From assembly GCA_003449515.1 (NCBI GenBank), contig DMHI01000005.1:1-5498 (forward strand): a stretch of DNA of 5,498 nucleotides, in the 5' to 3' direction. Of the stretch, positions 1 through 5,102 are shown piece by piece. Position 1 is the stretch's first letter, and every line of letters starts with the position of its first letter. The DNA comes from Lysobacteraceae bacterium. GTDB taxonomy: Bacteria > Pseudomonadota > Gammaproteobacteria > Xanthomonadales > Xanthomonadaceae. The position numbers and the translations under genes are program-made. Under the pieces are notes generated by a model. It did not search any database and was not told the origin of the DNA. It saw only the letters and a program-made list of their open reading frames with translations.

Positions 1-826
1 TCCACCAGTCAAGCAGCCACAACTCGCCGCGGTCATCGAGGCCGCCGACGCCGTGCTCTGTCCAGTCGCCACCGTCCTGCGTCACGGCGTAGTCGCTCGC
101 GAGGTAGGTGTTCAGTCGATCAGGCGCGCGGTCGTACCACTTGAACCAGTGGCGCTTGAACAGCAGGCCGGCCGCGCTTCGGCACTCGCCCTCCCAAACG
201 TGATTGTGCAAATCCTCGTTAATCGCCAAGAGATGCTGGCGCTCAGCTTCAAGGGCTGGCGGAAACCACGGGTTATCCCGATGATTCATCTTGATAACCA
301 GCGCCGTCGGGTCGCCCCGGACGACGAAACGGTTATGCACGTAGTCGCTTTCGTTCTCGGGATTCCAAGTCCAAATGATCTTCGGGTCGTCGCAGCCTCG
401 CACCGTGGGAATCAGCTTGAGCGCGGAATCCTCGGTGATGGTGTGCGCTTCTTCGCCCCATGCGCCGGTCAGTCCCTCGTATGACTTGACCGAATCGGCG
501 GTATGGTCGCGCAGGCCCGTGAACAGGAACAAGGTGCCATTCGCCCCGCGAATCTCGTCCCGCGTGACCTCGTAGAAGGGGCCAAGGCCGTAGTCGTTGA
601 TCTTGTCCGTCAGGAGCCGGTGGACGGAATCACGGATGGACTTCTGGATTTCTCTGAAGCACAGCACGCGCTCCCGGTGCTCCATGCCGCGCAGCAGCCA
701 GAGGGTTGCGACGCTGTGCGACTTCGCCGAGCCGCGACCACCGTAGATGGCTGCGTGGCGAATCTCGGGCCGGGTCCAGATGCCGGCGAGCGGTCGGAGC
801 TTGGCGGGCAACCGGATGTCGGTCAT
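1..826 (-). CDS. terL: Phage terminase large subunit, PBSX-type (C-terminus cut by window edge)
   Basis: This is the ATPase/nuclease motor that cuts concatemeric phage DNA and pumps it into the prohead. I translated 275 residues of the minus strand; the frame is still open at the left edge, and family members usually reach about 400-500 residues. Visible motifs are a Walker A loop GGRGSAKS (about residues 29-36), a Walker B-like segment GAWGEEAH (121-128) with tandem glutamates, a TWNP coupling motif (153-156), a DNPWFPP stretch (184-190) and WEGECR (211-216), all typical of PBSX-family terminases. The start of the RNase H-like nuclease domain is seen at YLASDYA, with a likely metal-binding Asp at 245. 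The ATG overlaps the stop of the upstream gene as ATGA and has only a weak Shine-Dalgarno sequence, so translation is probably coupled. The family assignment is secure. The nuclease domain cannot be checked beyond its first motif. Confidence 0.96.
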   Translation of the reverse strand, partial: MTDIRLPAKLRPLAGIWTRPEIRHAAIYGGRGSAKSHSVATLWLLRGMEHRERVLCFREIQKSIRDSVHRLLTDKINDYGLGPFYEVTRDEIRGANGTLFLFTGLRDHTADSVKSYEGLTGAWGEEAHTITEDSALKLIPTVRGCDDPKIIWTWNPENESDYVHNRFVVRGDPTALVIKMNHRDNPWFPPALEAERQHLLAINEDLHNHVWEGECRSAAGLLFKRHWFKWYDRAPDRLNTYLASDYAVTQDGGDWTEHGVGGLDDRGELWLLDWW

Positions 827-1110
827 CGCTTCGGCGCGTCTTCCCAAGCGACGGAGACGGTGAACTTGCCCTCGATCGGGCCGCCGCCTGGGCCAGTGAG
901 TTCCTTGGGCAGCACCTTGGCGACGAGCGCCAAGAACGCGCCGGGGTTCTTCTTGGCCTGCTCGGTCAGGTAGCCCTGCCCGCCAGCGTCATCGAGTGCG
1001 CCGAGGATCATGTCCTTGAGCGCCTTGGTCACCTTGTTCGGCACGCCCTTACGGCTCCCGCCCTTGGGCTGGGGCCGCTTGTAGGCACTTTTCGGCACTG
1101 AGTCGTTCAC
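823..1110 (-). CDS. Candidate terminase small subunit (95 aa, basic N-terminus)
   Basis: This 95-residue protein begins with a basic segment, KRPQPKGGSRKGVPNKVTK (residues 11-29), which resembles AT-hook-like or HTH-leading segments of phage DNA-binding proteins. A helical stretch follows (about 30-72: LKDMILGALDDAGG, then YLTEQAKKNPGAFLALVAKVLPKEL) and then a short glycine/proline linker and beta-like tail. Small proteins of this kind commonly sit directly before terL, so a role as the DNA-recognition subunit of the terminase is inferred from position and style. No catalytic motif is visible. I chose the GTG at 1110 because AAGGAG (complement of 1118-1123) sits 7 bases upstream, and because GTG overlaps the preceding stop as GTGA. 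A longer version up to 1224 has an N-terminus unlike a protein and would overlap the upstream gene by over 100 bases. The stop overlaps the terL start as ATGA. Confidence 0.82.
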   Translation of the reverse strand: MNDSVPKSAYKRPQPKGGSRKGVPNKVTKALKDMILGALDDAGGQGYLTEQAKKNPGAFLALVAKVLPKELTGPGGGPIEGKFTVSVAWEDAPKR

Positions 1111-1430
1111 GCGCCATCTCCTTCCAAGTGAGCCCGGAGCGTGGCCTGCAGCCACCCGAGCGAGTAGTCGGGCCGGCCGGGATCGATGACGGCCAGCAGT
1201 TGGTCGATGCGATCGCGCATCCACACGTCGGCGGTCAGGCTGTCGGAGCAGAACGCAAAGACGAGGGAGCCGCGATCGACGAACACGGCGGTGGTGCTGC
1301 AGCGGTCGCCGCGGTTGTTGACGGCGCGACGGTGCACGAGGGCCGCGATTGGCTCAACGGACGAGAGGCCGAGGAAGCCGACGGATCGCGGCGTGTAGGA
1401 GTTCAGGCGGCGAGCGGTCTGGTTTTTCAC
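1107..1430 (-). CDS. Hypothetical phage protein, 107 aa
   Basis: I do not recognise this protein. It has a basic N-terminal third (residues 1-45, rich in R, N and S). A more structured C-terminal half follows, with a hydrophobic strand-like segment (TAVFVDRGSLVFAFCSD, about 47-63) and an amphipathic helix (DVWMRDRIDQLLAVID, about 68-83). No signal peptide or transmembrane segment is evident. The start is GTG, chosen because it forms a GTGA overlap with the stop of the upstream 68-aa gene and has an AGAGGGG Shine-Dalgarno-like sequence (complement of 1434-1440) just upstream. The stop overlaps the next gene's GTG in the same way. It lies between rusA and the terminase pair, where small accessory genes of unknown role are common. 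Support for it being real is the unbroken frame and the overlap at both ends, not similarity. Confidence 0.72.
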   Translation of the reverse strand: MKNQTARRLNSYTPRSVGFLGLSSVEPIAALVHRRAVNNRGDRCSTTAVFVDRGSLVFAFCSDSLTADVWMRDRIDQLLAVIDPGRPDYSLGWLQATLRAHLEGDGA

Positions 1431-1633
1431 TTACCCCTCTTTTTCAGCTCAGCATCGAAGGACTCGGCAGCGACTCGATGCACTGCCGCCAACCGAACAG
1501 TTGCCGCCGCAAGCTCTGGCGTCAGCGCCTTGTGCGCGCTGTTTCGATGGGCCTCCGCAAACCAAAAATGGTGCCGATGGGCATCGGCCAGCTCGTCGTC
1601 GGTCATGCCTTGCGGGTCAGTGTTGGCTCTCAT
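1427..1633 (-). CDS. Hypothetical small phage protein, 68 aa, helical
   Basis: This is a short, probably all-helical protein that I do not recognise. After a polar N-terminus (MRANTDPQG) it shows DDELADAHRHHFWFAEAHRNS (about residues 12-32), rich in His and aromatic residues, then an alanine-rich helix (PELAAATVRLAAVHRVAAES, about 45-64) and a basic tail KKRGK. Heptad-like spacing of hydrophobic residues suggests a helical hairpin or coiled-coil dimer; that is inference. The ATG at 1633 overlaps the upstream stop as ATGA and has GAGG 8 bases upstream (complement of 1642-1645). An in-frame ATG seven codons earlier lacks this arrangement. The stop overlaps the next gene's GTG. The histidines are not spaced like a known zinc motif. 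Confidence 0.75.
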   Translation of the reverse strand: MRANTDPQGMTDDELADAHRHHFWFAEAHRNSAHKALTPELAAATVRLAAVHRVAAESFDAELKKRGK

Positions 1634-1920
1634 GCCCCCGTCCTCGCCTGCCACTCGTGCTTGAGGTCTTCCTCGATCGTCTCAACGACACGCAACCACT
1701 GGCGGACGGGCGCCCCCTCTCCGTCTGGCGCGTAGGCCCCGACGATCTGGTCCTGCGGTGCCTCGCCGGGCTGTTCGAGCCAGACGCGGCCGCGGCCATC
1801 GACGCATACCACGCGGCCTCTGCCGGCCTTGGGGCCGTATCGCAGGGTGTCTGCCACGTCCTCAGCGATTTCGCGGACTGGCTTTGCGGCAAGGCTGCCG
1901 AAGTAGGAGCGGTCAGCCAT
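1630..1920 (-). CDS. Hypothetical phage protein, 96 aa
   Basis: This 96-residue, mildly acidic protein is not one I recognise. An N-terminal helix (residues 12-28, AKPVREIAEDVADTLRY) precedes a compact beta-like region (GRGRVVCVDGRGRVWLEQ, about 33-50) and a C-terminal helix (PVRQWLRVVETIEEDLKHEWQART, about 71-94). No signal peptide, membrane segment or catalytic signature is visible. The start is well defined: ATG at 1920 directly abuts the rusA stop (TAGATG) and has a strong GGAGG (complement of 1929-1933) 8 bases upstream, inside the end of rusA. The stop overlaps the next gene as ATGA. Position after the resolvase suggests an accessory role in late replication or the switch to packaging, but nothing in the sequence proves it. 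Confidence 0.82.
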   Translation of the reverse strand: MADRSYFGSLAAKPVREIAEDVADTLRYGPKAGRGRVVCVDGRGRVWLEQPGEAPQDQIVGAYAPDGEGAPVRQWLRVVETIEEDLKHEWQARTGA

Positions 1921-2274
1921 CTACGCGGCCTCCATCCAGACAGTGATGCGCGGGTTCTGCCGGTCGAGGCCGGCGCGGTAAATGCGGAAGTCAACGATCA
2001 GGCTGTCGTCGGCCATGACGCCGGCCTTGACCAGCCCGTCAATTGGGGCCTTCTCGAGGTTCACCAGGTCACGCCGGCGCAGGTCGGGCGCCCACACCGC
2101 GATGACGGCCCGGAGCTCGCCAGCGGGCGCTTTCGGGTCGCCCAGTGCCTCGACGTGTTGCGCGACGGCCTTGGCGTAGGCGAGGGCTGCGCCCGTGCTG
2201 ACGCGCTTCTTGCCGGCGTTGCGGAACAGGTTGTTGGCCGACGGCGGGAACGGCAGCGAGAGGGAGAGGGTCAT
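1921..2274 (-). CDS. rusA: RusA-family Holliday junction resolvase, one catalytic Asp replaced
   Basis: RusA proteins are small dimeric endonucleases that cut four-way DNA junctions; phages use them to resolve branched DNA before packaging. At 117 residues this is the usual family length. Recognisable signatures are the N-terminal FPPSANNLFRN (residues 9-19), the core PDLRRRDLVNLEKAPIDGL (63-81) and MADDSLIVDF (87-96). Aligning by eye to E. coli RusA, where Asp70, Asp72, Lys76 and Asp91 are critical, gives D69, V71, K75 and D90. The second aspartate is therefore a valine (codon GTG, complement of 2062-2064), and activity may be altered or lost. The ATG overlaps the stop of the preceding open frame as ATGA. 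There is no Shine-Dalgarno sequence; the bases before it on the sense strand are CCTCCCC, so translation probably depends on coupling. The stop abuts the next gene's start. Family assignment is firm; catalytic competence is uncertain. Confidence 0.92.
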   Translation of the reverse strand: MTLSLSLPFPPSANNLFRNAGKKRVSTGAALAYAKAVAQHVEALGDPKAPAGELRAVIAVWAPDLRRRDLVNLEKAPIDGLVKAGVMADDSLIVDFRIYRAGLDRQNPRITVWMEAA

Positions 2275-2585
2275 GGGGAGGTTTCGCCGACAACGCCGAC
2301 AAAACGCCGACGCTTTTGTCGGCGGCTCAAACCCAAGTAATTACTAGTAAAAAGAGAGATATGGGTACAAAAAAAGGGGGGTTCATTCCAGTTGTGGAAA
2401 ATGCCTCCCGTGAGGGCCTTTTCGCTACTCACGTGCTCAACCCTTTTTTGTCGGCGGAACCCGCCGAGTCGTTGCCGCTGCGCCATTTGAGCCGGTGACA
2501 GGGGCGTCGGCGAAACGTCGGCGCTTGTCGGCGAAACCCAGCAAACCCGCATGGTTGAGCCATTTGAGCCGCCGACACGCATCAC
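2271..2585 (-). CDS. Uncertain 104-aa open frame filling the primase-rusA gap
   Basis: This frame begins with GTG overlapping the primase stop (GTGA) and ends with TGA overlapping the rusA start (ATGA), the same junction style as the rest of the cluster. rusA has no Shine-Dalgarno sequence of its own, so coupling would need this frame to be translated. Against it: the protein has no recognisable fold, base composition is unlike its neighbours, codon choice is poor in the middle, and the DNA is packed with short repeats. The repeats appear in the protein as VSPT twice and RRQKR twice (in FRRQKRVEH and SRRQKRRRF). The product would be basic, with a hydrophobic aromatic patch (PPFFCTHISLFTSNYL). 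It may be a fast-evolving phage protein, a translated leader for rusA, or a chance frame over an origin or operator. The second start codon (ATG at 2582) is equally possible. Confidence 0.4.
   Translation of the reverse strand: MMRVGGSNGSTMRVCWVSPTSADVSPTPLSPAQMAQRQRLGGFRRQKRVEHVSSEKALTGGIFHNWNEPPFFCTHISLFTSNYLGLSRRQKRRRFVGVVGETSP
2294..2324. repeat. Perfect 11-bp inverted repeat (hairpin) upstream of rusA
   Basis: CGCCGACAAAA (2294-2304) and TTTTGTCGGCG (2314-2324) are exact reverse complements separated by 9 bases, themselves CGCCGACGC. In the minus-strand message this hairpin would lie about 20 bases before the rusA start and could modulate its translation or bind a protein as DNA. The U-rich part is inside the stem rather than after it, so it does not look like a standard intrinsic terminator. 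Confidence 0.75.
2336..2350. promoter_or_regulatory. Overlapping palindromes AGTAATTACT and TTACTAGTAA
   Basis: Two perfect 10-bp palindromes overlap by five bases: AGTAATTACT (2336-2345) and TTACTAGTAA (2341-2350). Together they read AGTAA-TTACT-AGTAA. This AT-rich symmetric block stands out from GC-rich surroundings and could be a dimeric regulator site or an easily melted element. No specific regulator is recognised. Confidence 0.35.
2397..2423. terminator. Weak bidirectional terminator-like hairpin
   Basis: GAAAA (2397-2401) pairs with TTTTC (2419-2423), enclosing an imperfect GC stem (CCTC at 2404-2407 with GAGG at 2412-2415, loop CCGT, one bulged or mismatched position on each side). 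An A-run, GC stem and T-run arrangement can terminate transcription in either direction. The stem is short and imperfect, and it lies inside the uncertain 104-aa frame within an apparent operon, so full termination would be surprising. Partial attenuation is possible. Confidence 0.25.
2451..2467. repeat. 7-bp hairpin with 3-base loop
   Basis: TCGGCGG (2451-2457) and CCGCCGA (2461-2467) are perfect reverse complements around the loop AAC, giving a compact GC-rich hairpin within the heptamer array. It is preceded on the plus strand by a run of six T (2444-2449). That is the wrong side for a plus-strand intrinsic terminator, and gives A residues rather than U after the stem on the minus strand. 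Confidence 0.6.
2482..2571. repeat. 13-bp direct repeat GCCATTTGAGCCG
   Basis: GCCATTTGAGCCG occurs at 2482-2494 and again at 2559-2571, 77 bases apart. An extra TTGAGCC lies at 2555-2561, so this 7-mer appears twice with a 9-base period beside the primase stop. The second 13-mer runs into the right arm of the 15-bp inverted repeat. It is a second repeat family distinct from, but interleaved with, the GTCGGCG heptamer. Confidence 0.65.
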
Positions 2586-4873
2586 TCGTCACCCTCTTGG
2601 TCGATGGCGACCCACGCTTGGGCGGGTCGGCCGCCACGCGCGCGCTCGCGGTTGATGAGGTTGACGCGGCCCGCGGCCTTGAGCGCATCGAGCACGCTGC
2701 GGCGCTGGCGCAGGTCGAGGCCGTTGAACAGGCGGCTGCACTTGCAGAGCTCGCGCTCGGTGGCACCGACGCGCCCGGCGGCATGGATGACCCGCAGCAC
2801 CTCGGCCTGCTGGCCGGCGAACTGGCTGCCGTGCATGTGCTGTCGCGCCGCGGCGACGGTGATGTCGCTGTGAAAGTCGATCCAGCGCACCGCCCAGCGG
2901 GCCAGCTCGCCGGTGATGAGGGGGCGCTCCACGGACGCCGAGACGGCGAGGATGGTGGCGACGCGCATCGACTGCTCAAGCCGGCGGTTCAGCAGGTTCG
3001 CCAGTCCCTCGGCGTCCAGGGTGTTCATCTGCCGCAGCAGTTCGCCCTCGTAGGCATCGAACACGCCCTGAGCCTCCGGCGTCGCCGGAACGGGGATCGT
3101 CGTCGGCGCCATATCGGCGGGCGGATCGATGGCGCCCAGGTTGCCGGCGCGGCTGGTGCGCACGGCCTTGATCCACTCGATGGGGGCTGCAGGGATCGCT
3201 GGCCGCGTGCCGCGGCGCGTGAGCTGCCGGCCGAGGTCGGTTTCTATGATGATGAGGCGCGACAGAAAGCCGTCGCGGATGCTGTTCTCGCTCAGCGCCG
3301 GCCAGAACACCTCCGGCTGACCCATCGCGACCAAGGTCAGCGCGGGCATGCGCACGACGCGGGCGTTTTTCGCGGCCGCCTGCTCGGCGCTCAGGCCGCT
3401 CGTGCTCAGGAACTTGGGCCGCAGCGTGCCGTGCAGGTTGCCCCACACCTTCGTAAGCTCTGAGAGCGCGGCGCGCATGTGCATCGCGCCCTCGCTCTTG
3501 GCGTTGGCGAGGTAGGTGCCGATTTCATCCGTGCACGTGATGTGCTGGGGCTGGTGGTGCAGGCCACTGAACACCGCGGAATCAGAGGCGTAGCTCGAGC
3601 CCGAGCCGATCAGCTCCGGCCATTCTGCCGCCTCAAGCACAGCGTTGATCGCCTCGCTGGCGAACTCCTTGCCGCTGCCCGAGACGCCCAGGTGAAAGAA
3701 GTAGAGGCTGGTGAAGTTGCCGGCCACCTGCCCCACGTAGCGCCTGGCGCACACCACGGAGCCGATGGCGAGGGCGGTCGAGACGGCGAACAGGGGTTGC
3801 GGCCGCGGCGCGGTGGCGTTGATCCAGGCGACCAGCTCGCCGAGCACGCCGGGGATGCGGTCGAGGCCTAGAGCGGCGGCCTGAGCGGCGCGCGTGCCCG
3901 GCGCGGGTGCGGGGGCGGCCAAGCGGATCGACTCGATCGGCACCGCGACGCGCGGCGCATCGCCTGACCAGCCGGCGTCCCGCGCCCACACAAAGATCGA
4001 CTCGACGTGCAGCCCATCGCGGGCGCCGAAGGTCGCCCACTTCGCGCGCTGCGCGCGGGCGTCGTACTTCATACTGCGCTGGCTCCACTCGTCCCACAGC
4101 CCAAAGGCCTCGAGCGCCGAGGTGGAATGCAGCGCCATGCCAGTGCCGACCCACACGTGGTAGTCGTCATGGTCGAGGTGCGCGAGCGCGGCGCGCAGGT
4201 CAAGGATGCGCTGCGGGTCGAGGAAGCCGACGGCCGAGGGCTCAGCGCCCACGCGCGTCACCGTGGCGGCGCGCGGTGCGGACAGCCAGGCCGGCGCGTC
4301 AGCGATGCCCTGCCCGTCCAGCGGATCGGCCTCAGCGTCCCACAGGTAGCGCCCGCCGCTGGAATGGCCGGAGGGCTCGACGACGATGTACCCGCCGTCG
4401 GCCTTGATGTCCACGCCCTTGCCCACCTTGACCAGTGCACGCTCGGGGTCGTGGCGGAACAGGATGTGCAGGCCACCGCCGCCGGTGCGCGCGATGGCCG
4501 TTTTTGGCAGCGCGCCGCCGTTGCGCTCGACGAACTGCGCCCACGTCTCGTCCCCGCCGTTCCGCGGGTCCACATCGACGGCCACGATGCCGGAGGCTTT
4601 GCCGAGGGCGATGCCGATGTTCATGGCCGGGTTCGCCGTCCACCACGCGCGGATGCGCTCGGGGTCAGTCGTCGCGGAGTGCACGCCGTGCGCGGCGAAG
4701 CGGTGATCGGGGTGCTTGCCGGCCGAGTTGTTGCCCTCGTGGTCGCTGCCGCACGAGCAGCGCCCCGCCTCTGTGATGTAGTGCAGAGGCACGACGGCCC
4801 AGCCGAGCCCGGCGTAGGCCAGCGCGAAGTCGAGGCGGGTGCGGCGCTCAGCCGCGGGCTGGGACATCCTCAT
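2582..4873 (-). CDS. Phage primase-polymerase/helicase fusion (Prim-Pol, PriCT-like, DUF3987-like ATPase)
   Basis: This 763-residue replication protein joins primer synthesis and a helicase-like motor. Residues about 12-197 match the bifunctional primase/polymerase N-terminal domain: CSCG and GKHP (39-42, 52-55), metal-binding DVD (100-102), TGGGGLH with its histidine (130-136), then DIKADGGYIVVEPSGH. Residues about 218-303 (ILDLRAALAHL, WVGTGMALHS, LWDEWSQRS) resemble a PriCT-type primase C-terminal domain. An ATPase follows with Walker A GVSGSGKE (396-403), where Glu replaces the usual Ser/Thr as in related phage proteins, Walker B ITCTDE (445-450) and a DGFLSR segment (534-539) carrying a possible arginine finger. 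The C-terminus (about 690-757) looks like a winged helix. I chose ATG 4873 for its ATGA overlap with the upstream gene; ATG 4867 is a close alternative, with AGGAG 9 bases upstream. It is probably the phage's main replication initiator or helicase. Confidence 0.93.
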   Translation of the reverse strand: MRMSQPAAERRTRLDFALAYAGLGWAVVPLHYITEAGRCSCGSDHEGNNSAGKHPDHRFAAHGVHSATTDPERIRAWWTANPAMNIGIALGKASGIVAVDVDPRNGGDETWAQFVERNGGALPKTAIARTGGGGLHILFRHDPERALVKVGKGVDIKADGGYIVVEPSGHSSGGRYLWDAEADPLDGQGIADAPAWLSAPRAATVTRVGAEPSAVGFLDPQRILDLRAALAHLDHDDYHVWVGTGMALHSTSALEAFGLWDEWSQRSMKYDARAQRAKWATFGARDGLHVESIFVWARDAGWSGDAPRVAVPIESIRLAAPAPAPGTRAAQAAALGLDRIPGVLGELVAWINATAPRPQPLFAVSTALAIGSVVCARRYVGQVAGNFTSLYFFHLGVSGSGKEFASEAINAVLEAAEWPELIGSGSSYASDSAVFSGLHHQPQHITCTDEIGTYLANAKSEGAMHMRAALSELTKVWGNLHGTLRPKFLSTSGLSAEQAAAKNARVVRMPALTLVAMGQPEVFWPALSENSIRDGFLSRLIIIETDLGRQLTRRGTRPAIPAAPIEWIKAVRTSRAGNLGAIDPPADMAPTTIPVPATPEAQGVFDAYEGELLRQMNTLDAEGLANLLNRRLEQSMRVATILAVSASVERPLITGELARWAVRWIDFHSDITVAAARQHMHGSQFAGQQAEVLRVIHAAGRVGATERELCKCSRLFNGLDLRQRRSVLDALKAAGRVNLINRERARGGRPAQAWVAIDQEGDE

Positions 4874-5076
4874 GCGCTCCTCTTGTCGCGCGGCGTCTTG
4901 TGGCCGACGTGCCACTGGTGGCAGTGCTCGCAGCGGCGGGGCTTTGATCGGCCCGCGAGGCCTGCAGCGCGCGCGGCCTTGTCACTGCGACCGCCGCGGC
5001 GCTTGAATCCTTGGATGGCCCGCTCAGCCGCGGCCGCGGTCGCGTACTCCACCTTTCCGGTCACGGGGCAGGTCAT
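4870..5076 (-). CDS. Small Cys/His (zinc-ribbon-like) phage protein, 68 aa
   Basis: This protein has a style seen in short phage proteins encoded near replication genes: an N-terminal TCPVTGKVEYAT (residues 2-13), an alanine-rich helix (AAAAERAIQGFKRR, about 14-27), a basic middle, and a C-terminal CEHCHQWHVGHK (49-60). C49, C52, H56 and possibly C3 or H59 could bind one zinc ion; the CxxCxxWHxGH arrangement is characteristic. It is strongly basic (many R/K), consistent with nucleic-acid binding. The start at ATG 5076 is where protein-like sequence begins; an upstream extension to 5391 is arginine-rich and overlaps the opposing gene. The Shine-Dalgarno is weak (GGGG about 7 bases upstream). 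Its stop overlaps the primase start as ATGA, so the two are probably co-translated, suggesting a replication-associated role. Exact function unknown. Confidence 0.85.
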   Translation of the reverse strand: MTCPVTGKVEYATAAAAERAIQGFKRRGGRSDKAARAAGLAGRSKPRRCEHCHQWHVGHKTPRDKRSA

Positions 5077-5102
5077 GGGTGTGCCCCGGTGGCGCCTGCA
5101 CC

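Larger units (their letters stand above)
2285..2577. repeat. Iteron-like array of GTCGGCG/CGCCGAC heptamers around a lower-GC core
   Basis: CGCCGAC occurs exactly at 2285-2291, 2294-2300, 2305-2311 and 2570-2576. Its complement GTCGGCG occurs at 2318-2324, 2450-2456, 2506-2512, 2517-2523 and 2527-2533. Several neighbours are spaced 9-11 bases apart, close to one helical turn. The copies lie on either side of a core (about 2326-2449) that I counted by hand at roughly 44% G+C, well below the flanks. A 12-bp direct repeat, TTTTGTCGGCGG, is present at 2314-2325 and 2446-2457. This organisation resembles iteron origins or multi-site operators, but no known consensus (for example a DnaA box) was recognised. 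The heptamer also occurs singly elsewhere in this GC-rich window (1227, 3102, 5361), so the clustering is the signal. Confidence 0.7.
2317..2577. repeat. 15-bp perfect inverted repeat flanking the core segment
   Basis: TGTCGGCGGCTCAAA (2317-2331) and TTTGAGCCGCCGACA (2563-2577) are exact reverse complements, 231 bases apart, bounding a 261-bp segment. The ends could be the outermost pair of protein-binding sites, the edges of a small inserted element, or the product of repeat expansion. There is no flanking target duplication that I can see (TTT to the left, CGC to the right), and no transposase frame inside, so a mobile element is not supported. Confidence 0.7.

Noticed and set aside
53..973. 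Plus-strand frames opposite terL
   Set aside because: The minus strand here encodes an unmistakable terminase with Walker A, TWNP and WEGECR motifs.
823..1224. Longer start for the terminase small subunit candidate (133 aa)
   Set aside because: The extra 38 residues are R/H/A-rich and overlap the 107-aa gene in another frame; the GTG at 1110 has an AAGGAG at ideal spacing and a GTGA junction.
1501..2340. Plus-strand open frame (279 aa) opposite rusA and its neighbours
   Set aside because: The minus strand over the same bases carries rusA with clear motifs and two tightly overlapped genes; the plus translation has no recognisable features.
2444..2467. Intrinsic terminator made of the T-run and the TCGGCGG/CCGCCGA hairpin
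   Set aside because: The T-run is 5' of the hairpin on the plus strand and becomes an A-run after it on the minus strand, so the geometry is wrong for either direction.
2285..2577. CRISPR array
   Set aside because: Repeat units are only 7-15 bp, occur in both orientations and lack regular spacers.
2317..2577. MITE or insertion element defined by the 15-bp inverted repeat
   Set aside because: No target-site duplication, transposase fragment or second copy is visible in the window; kept only as a finding to check.
2495..3463. Long plus-strand open frame (322 aa) opposite the primase
   Set aside because: It is a shadow of the high-GC primase gene on the other strand; the protein has no domain character, while the minus frame shows clear primase and ATPase motifs.
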